Source: Xenopus tropicalis (Eukaryota; Chordata; Amphibia; Anura; Pipidae). From it: DNA of 64,000 nucleotides. Shown piece by piece: positions 46,869 to 56,668 of this stretch. The stretch lies in assembly GCF_000004195.4 (NCBI RefSeq), contig NC_030678.2, positions 57,567,378-57,631,377 on the forward strand, given 5' to 3'. Made by a program: the position numbers and the translations under genes. How positions within the stretch are numbered: position 1 is the stretch's first letter; every line of letters begins with the position of its first letter. The notes under the pieces were generated by a model. That model searched no databases and had not been told where the DNA came from. It saw only the letters and a list, made by a program, of their open reading frames with translations.

Positions 46869-46881
46869 GCCCCCAATTCCA

Positions 46882-47140
46882 GCAACAAACTATTCCGAAA
46901 TGGCTTTCCACTGGCAATAACAGAAGTCCTCAGTGGAAAGCCCTTCGTATTGCTTTGGTAATCTGAAGTCGCGCGAAATTGCCTGAAGGAAGAAACTTCG
47001 CCTGACTTCAGATTACCGAAGCGATGCAAAGGGCTTTCCCCCAGCGACTCCTATTGTTGCCAGTGGAAAGGCTTATTGGAGCGGTTTGTCGCCCGTAGTA
47101 GCAGAGATCTATTGTTAGTTGTAGATGGACGATATGTTTC
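46882..47140. mobile_element. Right piece of foldback MITE split by a PLE
   Basis: Directly after GCAACAA the sequence resumes with the MITE body. The palindromic core is GAAATGGCTTTCCACTGGCAA versus TTGCCAGTGGAAAGGC, and GGTAATCTGAAGTC versus GACTTCAGATTACC. The outer right arm is decayed, so the end near 47140 is approximate. Confidence 0.7.
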
Positions 47141-47595
47141 TCCCAGGGTTTTGCATAGTTGGTACCCTGGAACATGGAATAATTAATCACAAACCCAGCC
47201 CTTTAATACAGACTTTAGCAGCAAGGTGATGGCTGCAGCTGAGAGCCTTTTAAAAAGTCTCCAGTGTGGGGAGGGGGAGTCTCTTCCCCACTACACAGGT
47301 AGCAGGAGCTGCGCTGCATGGGAAAGGTACTTATGATTTCTGATTTTGTTTTCTTTTGTTAAGTTGGAGTTGGAAAAGCCACCCAACTGTAGTTAGGCTG
47401 CCAACTGTGTTTAGCCAGCGCCCTGGTGCAAGGGTTTATTTTCTTGTTTCTTATTTTGTGTTTGTTACTGAAGTTTTGTAACAAAATAAACTGCTGGCAC
47501 TTGCCTGTAAGAGAGCAACCTCTGTGACTGCTATGTTTACCCTAAAAGACAGTGGGAAGCGGCCCTAAGACACTGAACCAGATCCCCCATGTAGG
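47141..47595 (+). mobile_element. Possible LTR fragment
   Basis: There is a polyadenylation-like AACAAAATAAACTG near 47480, then a U5-like stretch ending AAGTGTCACA near 47608. A start with matching TG terminus was not found, so the call is weak. Confidence 0.3.
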
Positions 47596-47609
47596 TTCAA
47601 GTGTCACAC

Positions 47610-48329
47610 TTCATTAATATGTAGACAATGACCGAGGTAAAAAAGGGCTCCTATGCTGGGGGGTTATCTGAGAAACCAAAGGTGGCAATTAAAAGTAGTA
47701 GATGAAAATGTTTATTAGATGTTGGAAGAAGCCATTTGCCTCACAGGGTGCTAACTGCACTGCACAGATGATGATTTATCAAACACAGTTTTTTTTTCAA
47801 TTTGAAACAAACTCAAAAATTCGAAAGCAGAAATGAAATTCCATATTCTATATTCTATTCAGCTGTCTCACTTAGTAAAGGGCATTTTATATTGCATTTC
47901 ATATGTTAAATGCACAGCTTCAAAAAAGTGAGGATGGCAGGAAAATAAATTTAATTTGAAAAACCAGTTTGTTAAAAATAACCAAATAAAAACTATTCAT
48001 TATTCAGCTGCTATATTTGAATCACACAATAGTAATCTGAAATGGATTGTGGGATTAGAAAGTGATGAATATGGCAGAAAAAGGATGCAAACTGTTTTAA
48101 ATCTTTTTTTTTATTGTTTTTATGGTCCAGTTTGATCCCGGAGTTATTGTAATTACCTGTATGATGCCTTAAAGGCAAGGAGACACACAGCATCATGCAA
48201 TGCTTATGCAAATAAATAAACCCAAGCACTGGCTCAAAGCTCAGGATAATATTTAAGGGTGGTAAACAAAAGCAGAATGAGAACACATTCTAATCTGATA
48301 ACTTTATAATAAATTTTATGTAAAACACC
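47610..48329. other. Intergenic
   Basis: No gene or repeat is recognised. Confidence 0.5.
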
Positions 48330-48735
48330 ATAGGGCATATTCATGTCCATAAGTGAAGTCCCCACAATTTCATTGCAGTCAGTTGAGCTTAAAACCACTT
48401 TCAACAAAGGTACTTGCTCCAAAATGCACTTCCGTATAGTTGCGTTCAGTGACAATCAGCCCTCCCTTCCTTCTGTTCTGAATCAAGCGCTACTGTGGTT
48501 ATTGACGCAGGGGACCCTACCACCAGACCAGATGGTAGCTCCAAGGTTCTTTTTTCAATCAGGGTAGGCAGCGCAGACGTTATTTTGTACGGGCAGAGAC
48601 ATTACTTGATGCAAGTAAAAAAGTACTAGTGTCAAGATACACAAAGTAATTTTACCAGATCCAGCACAGTTGCAGTTGGTGCATAGCCCCCTTGCGACTG
48701 CAATGATGCTGGAATTCTGGGGAAAAAGCTTGCCG
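48330..48735. repeat. Dispersed repeat with GCAGTCAGT/GACTGCA ends
   Basis: This is the second copy of the family at 33890-34335. CATTGCAGTCAGTTG (near 48370) is inverted relative to GCGACTGCAATGATG (near 48693). Confidence 0.45.
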
Positions 48736-48805
48736 ATTGCACTCGAAATCGCTCACATATGAAACTGGATCCAACTGCTCGCAGCAGTACTTAGAATTGT
48801 CATAC

Positions 48806-49078
48806 CTTGATTTCAGAATTTTAGAGAGTGCAATTGCATGCTTTTTCTGTTGCCCCACAGTGATGCACACAGAAATCACATTGGACTTTAATAGAAAATC
48901 AATAGATGAGATTTCTGAGTGCATCACGGCTATAGCCAGTATGAGCTCTGCTGCTATCCAGAGGCTCACTGGTTGGTAGAACACACCATCAAATATGTCA
49001 TAGAGATTGGCTGCTGGCTCTTGTAGGAACACCATACCAAATATGTATAACATAGCAATTACAGCATCATTTGCAAAA
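48806..49078 (-). CDS. Possible host exon, function unknown
   Basis: On the minus strand an open stretch of 273 bp is bounded by an acceptor-like TTCCTTTTTACTCTGGGTGTCCAG and a donor-like AAATCAAG/GTATGA. It would encode about 90 residues, including FANDAVIAMLYIFGMVFLQE and a hydrophobic VSLWIAAELILAIAVM. Its entry phase does not match the exit phase of the better exon candidate at 53118-53265, so the two cannot be directly adjacent exons. I do not recognise the protein. A chance open frame is a real alternative. Confidence 0.25.
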
Positions 49079-50143
49079 CTGGACACCCAGAGTAAAAAGG
49101 AACTAATGAAATTATTTGGAACTCAGAGCTCAGGAGGATTTCATTATTAAAAAATAAGGGAAGCGTGGGATCTGTTATTAGTTTTCAACTGCACTAAATG
49201 GAGATTAAGAACTTTTTTCCTTTAGATAACCATGTGTCCCTGAGCATGTGCAGTTAATTTGGGTACAGCCCTCTAATGAGATACAAATGCCTAGAAAAAT
49301 GCCTAGAAAAACAACATAAGTGATTTATAGGTTGCAAGTAAGCAGAGGGTTAATTGCTTTAATTCACTGCATGTGGGAGAGGGTGGAATAAAACTATTTT
49401 ACCAGTCAGCACAGAAGAATGAAGGAAGTACTCTTTAAAAAGACAGGCACCCAAAATATTGAGCAAAGACTGAACCATTTGTGTGATTTAATGTTCATTA
49501 GTATAATTTCCTTTTTGCTATTCCAGTCTCCCTATATAGTTAAGATCACACAACATGTTCATGGAATAGGCAGTCAGCAATTTTATTGCATTACCAGACA
49601 ATACAGTCTAAGGTGACACACAAAATGGTTTGTAACTGAATCAAATCTTCTGTCTGTGCCAGCTTGGCATGGAAATATGGCACCACTTTCCTAAGCTGAC
49701 TAAAAATGTCAATAAAGCCTAATTGCAGTGCCTTCAGTGTATAGTGTATGCATGGAGGCATCTACGGGACTTCTTTCTGTAATAAAAGGTGCCAAGTTAC
49801 TGGTCACTAATCACCAAGAGCAACCAATTAGCAAGTAACATTTACTACTCACCTGTTCAAAAGTAAACATTTGTTTTCACCCCAAATGTAAATATTCAAA
49901 ATGGATTCATATTCAGTTTATTTGGCCAAATCTTTTCTGAATGATTTGCTCAAGTCCAAAAATTATGGATTTGGTGCATCCATACTTAGAGCTTATGGCA
50001 TGTGGGTAAAAGATATTCATTTATTTATATAGCATCAATTGATTTATAACAAACAGGGGTCTTGCAATAATTTACCTAACAAGAGTTAGACATAAAAATG
50101 GGATCAGAGGGCTCTGCTCACAAGAAGTAACAATCTAAACATA
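49079..50143. other. Intergenic with repeat scraps
   Basis: No gene is supported. A scrap of the SINE-like family lies at 50014-50142 (TTTATATAGCATCAATTG..CACAAGAAGTAACAATCTAA), and a single foldback arm lies near 49795-49845. Confidence 0.45.
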
Positions 50144-50990
50144 CTAAAAGGGATTCTGACATGATTACTAAATTAAAGTACTAAAATGTACTGTGTATAT
50201 TGCAAATAATTAATTCTAGCATTTAAATTCTTTGCTTTAACCAATAAATGTATTTTGTTTAGTTGAATTGTGCCTGATTGTGAGCTTTCAGAAGGAGCCA
50301 GCACTAAAAAATGGAACTGCTTTCAGATGAGTTATTGTTTCTACTACTCATGACTTGCTTGATTTGGATTTGGATTGAGTGGTATTCTCATATCTACCAA
50401 TAGGTGGGAGCTTTTATTTTGTAACCTTCCCATTGTTCTGCAGAGGGGAGGGTGATATCACTACATCTTGTAGTGCAGCAGTAAAGCCAATGCCACATAG
50501 GGCAGATCTTTGGCCTGTGGATAAATATGCCCCTACACTCAAAAAATCTTCCTGATGTAAACTTTAGTCAGTCTTTGGGCCCCTGCCATACGGGGCAGAC
50601 TCTCAGAAGGCCAAGAATATGCCTCTATGCTTTAAAAAGCCATTGTGTAGGAATTCGAAGTGGAATTCAGTACAAAACTGCTTGTGTATGCATTTTTTAG
50701 CCGAATTCTGCTCAGTGTGTCTGCACCCATGCCAACACAATGGCTTGTGGTGCATGCACAACAATCAGCTTTTTAAACAGGGGCAGATGCTCAGCTTGCT
50801 GAGAGTCCGCCCCATATGGCAGGGGCCTAAAGAGTGACTAAAGTTTATCAGAGTACAAGTTACATGGCTAAGGGCACCTGGGAAATCTATGTCTAGCTCC
50901 ATGGCAAATTTCAATATAAAATATTAAAAAATCTGTTAATTCAGACATCAGTCTTAGAAGTTGGGGTATATTTTTTGTTAACCTGCCAAA
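50144..50990. mobile_element. T2-type MITE split by a 341-bp insertion
   Basis: The element begins CTAAAAGGGATTCTGACATG and follows the copy at 21949-22529 through GCAGCAGTAAAG (50486). It resumes at 50833 with AGTGACTAAAGTTTATCAGAG. The right end is poorly preserved, so 50990 is approximate. Confidence 0.7.
50487..50827. mobile_element. 341-bp TIR element nested in T2 MITE
   Basis: It is flanked by TAAAG direct repeats at 50482-50486 and 50828-50832. The paralogue at 22 kb shows the empty site CAGTAAAGTGTGACT. The right terminus, read inward, is GGCCCCTGCCATATGGGGCGGAC; the left terminus CCAATGCCACATAGGGCAGATC is a decayed inverted match. A second copy of the terminus occurs internally at 50577. 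If the target were only TAA, a Harbinger-type origin would fit. The superfamily is undecided. Confidence 0.7.
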
Positions 50991-52403
50991 CATGCAGCAG
51001 TAAAAAAGGTTTATGCAGCTGGAATAAAAAACTACCCTACAACATACCCCTGCAAAGACCACCTTTGCTCTGGCTGTAGCTGAAGAGCAAATATATATCT
51101 TTTCTGATTTTGGCTTTCAACCGACAGAAAAAATAAGATATTGTTTTGGTTTTAAAAAGCCATATGTATTTACCATTTACATAAAATATATTTGTAACTG
51201 TTACATTACTTTTACAGCTTGTTGCTTCTGTTAAGCAATTACATAATTTAAAATACATGGGAGAGGCCATATATATAAAATTATATATTATCTATACCTA
51301 ATTTTTATATTTGGCCTGTAGATAAATAGCACTCATTTGACTAACTAGTTTTCTTAGGTATAAAGAGACAAAGGCTTGAATCCCCAGTCTAAACTGATTA
51401 TACCTTCTATAAACACATTTCATCCAATGAAATGACCTCTATTAGATTAGCAAATTCAGCAAATGCAAAAGACACCTTAATATACCTATATATTGCAAGC
51501 TTCTTATATTAGCTGGTTTTCTATTGAAAAGGTTTGGATTTAAAATAGAAGTCACATCTAGGTTTAATGTAAATCTTATTGCACAATATTTATGCTAAAT
51601 GAGAGGAGTACTGTTAACAAGTAAAGGCTGAGGTTAATATTTGTACCCTAAATAAAACATACTGTAAGCAGCAACAGAAAAAGTTGTGTAATTGTGAGCT
51701 GAGAAGACTGAATTGCAGTTACAGTCAATGTGTGACAATGATGGATTCATATTAGAATTGCTCTTGGGCTTATGTATATGGTAAAATCGTTATTATAAAC
51801 ACATTGTGACAAAGACTTTGCTTTCTATCATGTTTCCAAATGTTGCCCATGCAGCCCTTGGTTTAACCATTGCTAAACTGCTAAGCGCAATGATCTAACA
51901 TTTGGTTTTTAGGTTTTAGTGTTTTTGGTTTTATGGAGTACTGCTGCAGTAGAGGGCACATTTTGAAAACATGTATTGTGTGGGGTTTTTTCTTCCATTT
52001 ACAGACTGCTTATTGCTTTCAGGAAAAGCCAAATTTTTCAGGAACTTCATGGTCGGTGGGGATGGTTAATAATGGATGCATATTACATTGTTTGCATAAA
52101 CTAATTGTTCTGATTGTAATGGAGGTTATGTTTCAGTCTTTATTGTTTATTTACAGATTATGCTATGCACGATTTTGGAAGCACTTTAACAATGACACTT
52201 TTTAACATGGTAAATGTGGATGTTAGAGTTGAGACTGAAAAATATTGTTTATCCGAATATAAGCCAAATCTAAGCAGGCTATTGAAAATTGTATATAATA
52301 ATGTAAAACAGAAAACACATTTAAATAAACCACCATATTTAATAAAAGGCACTTAGTTTGCCCTGGAGCAGTAACCCAGAGCAACCAAAAAGATGTTAGC
52401 TTT
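50991..52403. other. Intergenic
   Basis: No gene or repeat with ends is recognised; the stretch is AT-rich. Confidence 0.5.
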
Positions 52404-52857
52404 TTAAGAAGGAAAGGTTAAAACTAAGTAAGCTTTATCAGAAAGGTCTATGTAAATACACCAATACACTCACAGTGCTGCTGTTCTGAGTCCTCTGTCA
52501 AAATAAACATGGCATTTATTTCCTTCTATTCTGTACACACAGGCTTTTTTATCATATTTCCTCTCTCAGCTAAAACTTCATGCCCTGGGCAGCCTACCCG
52601 AGCAGCTTTCTCCTCTCTCCCCCTCCCCGCTGTTATCTCAGACTAGAGTTACAATCCAGCCAGATACTCAAAGCAGGAGGAGAAGGAAGTTATGTCACAC
52701 CAAGTTAATATGGCAGCTGCTATCTTAAACAGAGACAGCTTCTAGGGCTGTGTACACAAGTATGGTAAAGCATTCTTCAGAATAAATATAGCTTTTTATC
52801 TTGCACTATTGTGGCTAATCTATTGAATGAAAACAGTGTCAGAAGCTTATCTTCTCG
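52404..52857. mobile_element. T2-type MITE (GTAAGCTTTATCAGAAAGG family)
   Basis: The left end TTAAGAAGGAAAGGTTAAAAC at 52404 and the right end AGAAGCTTATCTTCTC near 52857 are roughly inverted. The interior phrases CTATGTAAATACACC, ATATGGCAGCTGCTATC and TATGGTAAAGCATTCTTCAG are ones I recall from a common Xenopus repeat. The right TTAA is lost. Confidence 0.55.
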
Positions 52858-53117
52858 TTGAAACAGGTGACCAGTAAAAGCTACCTTTTATTACATAACC
52901 CAAATAATATCTTATAGAACAGGGATGTCTTGCTCTAGGCTTGGGGCAAGATGAGGGCAAATACCGGTAAGGGAATTTTATGGCCCTCATTCTGATCAAG
53001 GGCTTTACAGACTTCTATGTGTGGTATCACCATTTTAATATGATCCAGCCCTTAAAAATGTGCTATGACAAATAATACAAGAAAAAGTTGTTTTGCACTG
53101 TTATAGAAGGTACTCAC

Positions 53118-53265
53118 CTGTATTGAAGTTAAATTCAACTGGTCCCATGTTTCTTTATCTAGCCCAAAAACAAACGCATTGGCCAATCCATGAAGTGGCG
53201 CACTAATAACATGCAATAATGTGAGTATGAAAACTGTCTCACTTGGAAAAATGGCATTATGTATC
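53118..53265 (-). CDS. Host exon of a seven-transmembrane-like protein
   Basis: A 148-bp open exon lies on the minus strand. The acceptor is a strong pyrimidine tract ending TTATTTCTTTTGTAG, and the donor is a consensus CAG/GTGAGT. The frame enters with one base of a split codon and leaves on a codon boundary. It encodes about 49 residues, with IHNAIFPSETVFILTLLHVI followed by SAPLHGLANAFVFGLDKETW. A hydrophobic helix with a small-residue NAxVFG turn followed by charged residues resembles TM7 and the start of helix 8 in cAMP-receptor-like or TMEM116-type GPCRs. I could not find the other exons, so the gene is not named. No stop is present in the exon frame. Confidence 0.5.
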
Positions 53266-53924
53266 CTACAAAAGAAATAATGCAAAGACAATTAGGACCC
53301 AGTCAAACTCAGATTCTTGAAATAATGTCAACATATAATAAATTGTATCAATGAGATGTTAGCTTGGTTGTTAGGGTGGTAATATGGGTAAGATGTGATA
53401 CAGGATGTTTCTAAACCTGATTTGTTGAAAAGTGTGATCCCATTGTTTTGATGAAAAGGGTGATCCCATTCAAAGCAAACTTGTTTGTTTTACCTTCCGC
53501 CACATTGCAAACAGTCACATAATATCTCATCATAATTCTCAAAGCTCTTATCATTTTGTACAAAATATCTATAGCTATTTCTATGAATGCAGAATTCTAG
53601 CACATCAGGCTTTTCTAGTAAGAAACAGCCAGAAATCTTTGCCAAAGCATCAGCTATTTAAAAAAATTTGCATACATTGAATTGGCCGCAGCCCAACCAG
53701 GACAAATGCCAGCAGAAGTGGTGACAGGCCTGTTATAGAGCCATAACCCAGCTCAATCACTAATATATAATGAAACTTATAAACAGTAGAATGACAACAC
53801 TCACAGATCGCTCTAAGGAAAACCCTAAAACGAAACAAAATTTCCCAGAAACAATATAAATAAGTAATAAACAAATAAGTGAAAGGAAAAATAAACTAAC
53901 AAACTATAAATACCACGTGGTTAG
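53266..53924. other. Possible intron, nothing recognised
   Basis: This lies upstream of the exon on the minus strand. A hydrophobic minus ORF at 53650-53874 has no matching splice sites. Confidence 0.4.
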
Positions 53925-54233
53925 ATGAGGCCCGGGTGTTTAAACCCCGAGCCTGTCGCTCGAGTATTGGAGTCTATCTCTCGTATAATCTAGGATCTGA
54001 GAAACAGCATGCTCACCAAGGTCCGGCAATGGTCCGGGTGCTCACAGCCCCAAACCTGCAGCTGAGGGGGAGTAACTTCAAAGTGGAAGAAAGGACGTCG
54101 AGCACACTTCGGACACGAGGAATCCGTTAAAATCTGTACTTTATTTCGTCATGTTTAAAAACAAAAGAGTGCCTTATTTTAACGGATTCCTCGTGTCCAA
54201 AGTGTGCTCTACGTCCTTTCTTCCACTTTGAAG
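53925..54233 (-). mobile_element. Foldback of a PLE-tail-like repeat
   Basis: Two head-to-head copies form arms of 58 bp (54076-54133 and 54176-54233) that pair at 56 of 58 positions across a 42-bp loop. The left copy continues outward to about 53925; the right copy is cut at 54233. Read on the minus strand, the left copy begins GACGAAATAAAGTACAG and later contains GAGCACCCGG, resembling the layout of the PLE tails at 13.8 and 44.6 kb. No hairpin-GAAAC motif was found, so the PLE link is tentative. Confidence 0.6.
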
Positions 54234-56220
54234 CAACAAAAGCAAGCCTAATAATGTGCCCACATAATTGTTCATCCTTATCAGCAAAGTGCCCAAAGCT
54301 TTGCATGTCATGGGCATAACACTCTGAAGTGTCACATTCAGTTATAACTCTGGAGACATCGATACAGACTGAAGGGGCACCAGCTGGAAAATACCTTGGC
54401 CAAGAACTGTATCTGAACAATGGGAATGAAATACAAAGGGACCTTTATTTTTCATAACTAAAGCATGGTGAATTTTAGAAGAAGCTGGATTTCTAACATA
54501 AATTAAACCAACATATTTGTTTTTGCTCCTTCTATGTAGTATGACTATATATTAGCAGAGTAGGGCCATTGGAGTGCCAATCTGGCCCATGGGCCTCCAG
54601 TTTTTAATTATCTCCTCCAGTTTTTAAATGGCTTAAAATAGTCATAAATGGCATTTCATATATTTCCTCAATTTTTTCCTGCATAGCCTCAGCCTCTACG
54701 CTATTTCTGTGACATTCTCTGCTCTAAGTCTATATAAAGAGCAGGTAACCTATGATTCTCTGGCTGTTAGCGAGAAGGCGTTTGTGAGTGGAATACTATA
54801 TCAGGATCCTCCCATGCAACTTTTTATCATGCTGCTGGCATGCTCTGAATGTGAATCAGTACTCAACCCAATCTGCAAGCAAAGCACCTGTCATATCTTT
54901 TTCTTAGGCTTCAGTATCCAACAGGCTTTGCCAGCAACTGACAGAGAAGCCAGATTTATGAATCATTACTATAAGCAATTAATAAATCAGGTCCAGTGAC
55001 TGGATTCACAAATTAAATAAACCCTGCCTGGGTCAGGATGCATCACTTTTCCTCTAATAGAAAGGTTTAGAAGAGGTAGTGAAAAGGGGGCCTAATATTT
55101 AGACTTAATGCTAATCTGCTGTTCTAGGAACACTACAGTAACAAGAGCTAAGAAAATACTATATATATCTCTAATCATACTGGGAACAAAGGACAAAACC
55201 AGACCAAAGATGGAATGGCACAGGAGAAAACCAAACCCTAAAAATTATGTAAGCTTTTGCTCAAAAAAACATGTTTATATAGCAATACAACTTTTACAGC
55301 ACTGCAAGTAGAATGTTTTTAACCCAAAGTCCTATGATAAGTCAGCTTTTTCTTAAGAAAATAAATTTAAAAGGGGAAGTAAAGGATTCTCAAAAAGATC
55401 AAGCAAGCTTTTCATGGTGTCCTAATAAAGATTAGCTTTTAACTGGTCTGGTGGAGCACAACGTTTTGTAAGTGGATATTTCGATTCTGCCCTTTGCTAT
55501 GGGCTTAGGGCTCTAATACCTGGGCAAATGAATTGCCTGATTGGGTTTTAATATAAGCCTCCGTGTGTACTAAAAGAGTAACCCTAAAGACAGAAGTGAG
55601 GTGCCTGGGATATGAGCACCCGGGCCAATAATTATATTTGGTGTGTACTTTTCTATGAAAAAGAAGCAACTTTTTAATTTAATTTTTACAGGATGGGGCC
55701 TGATTATGTCTGATATGCAAGATTCCTATAAAAGGTACAGCACAAAGATGTAGCTTGGCATGTGCATAATGGGAAAGCAGAAGAGTAATAAAAATGATGG
55801 GAGAGCTTATTAAAAAAAGAAGATGGAGAATACAAGTGACAGGGGCATGGGGGGTAGCTAAAGCACAAAGAAAATTGAAAGAACTGGGAAAGAAAAAAGG
55901 AGAGTAGAAAAGAGGGGATGGGAAAAGTAAAGATGTTGAATGCAGTAATTATAGACAAGGGGTGGGGAGATAAAAACAATAAAAATATGGACAGAGAGAA
56001 AGGGAAGGGAAAAGAGTAAGACAGAAATGTGTGGAGGGAAGACAATAAGAAAGAAAAGGGCATATTCCCAAAGGCATTAGCTCCCAAACTGTAGCGCCAA
56101 TCCAGTAGAGAAGTCAAGGCAAAAGGCCAGTTGAGGTGAGATCAGGTGACTTTTAGGTGTCACAGATACTGAGATTTGGAATGAACACTTATTTGCTGCC
56201 CTAGATATTTATGGAATAAT
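54234..56220. other. Intergenic
   Basis: No gene is supported. A purine-rich stretch at 55790-56060 produces the 137-codon minus ORF, which is low-complexity. Confidence 0.5.
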
Positions 56221-56668
56221 GGGTCAGATACAATTTGATGAGGAAAACTTATCACACTGTTTACCTTCCAATTTGTGCCCGTATTACCTTCCAATTTGTG
56301 CCTGTATGTTACCCAACCACTTATAATGTAAGCTCTATGGGGCAGGAACCTCCTTCCTACTGTGTCTCATACCACATGGCACTTACTCCCTGTGTATTTA
56401 AACTTATTTATTGTATTCTTTTATAACACTTGTCCTCCCTGTGTGTAATTTTGTATATTTTAAAATTGTACAGCGATGCGTACCCATGTGGCGTTTTATA
56501 AATAAAGTTATACATACATACATCACATGAAAACTCTATTGAAATCTATGGGAAAAACTAGAACTGAGTTAGGAAAAAAAGTTTTTCTCCTCTATTTGAA
56601 TTTCACCTGTAAGTTTTAATGTGATAAACTATCAAATGAAATTTTTATCATTGATTTGAATCTGACCC
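56221..56668. mobile_element. TIR element interrupted by a SINE-like repeat
   Basis: GGGTCAGATACAATTTGAT at 56221 is inverted in ATCATTGATTTGAATCTGACCC at 56668, with AAT on both sides. Further inward TTATCACAC pairs with TGTGATAA. The interior at 56284-56523 is a different repeat. Confidence 0.6.
56284..56523 (+). repeat. SINE-like repeat with (CATA)n tail
   Basis: The phrases TAAGCTCTATGGGGCAGGAAC, ATTGTACAGCG and GCGTTTTATAAATAAAGTTA end in a CATACATACATCA tail, as in retroposed short elements. It sits inside a TIR element. The class is not identified. Confidence 0.5.

Larger units (their letters stand above)
44540..46881 (-). mobile_element. Penelope-like element inserted in a MITE
   Basis: This is a 5'-truncated PLE on the minus strand. 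It is flanked by GCAACAA direct repeats (44533-44539 and 46882-46888). The MITE sequence is continuous across the insertion when one copy of GCAACAA is kept. Order along the minus strand is RT (46868 to about 45840), cysteine motif and GIY-YIG nuclease (about 45755 to 45301), a long AT-rich 3' region, then a tail with a hammerhead-like motif (44754-44727) and GAATAAAAG near 44680. The reading frame is broken, so it cannot move by itself. Confidence 0.85.

Noticed and set aside
53650..53874. Hydrophobic minus ORF as an upstream exon of the seven-transmembrane gene
   Set aside because: I could not find an acceptor and donor pair that fit the frame and phase of the exon at 53118-53265.
55704..56117. 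137-codon minus ORF rich in F, S and P
   Set aside because: It is the complement of a purine-rich low-complexity stretch, with no domain.
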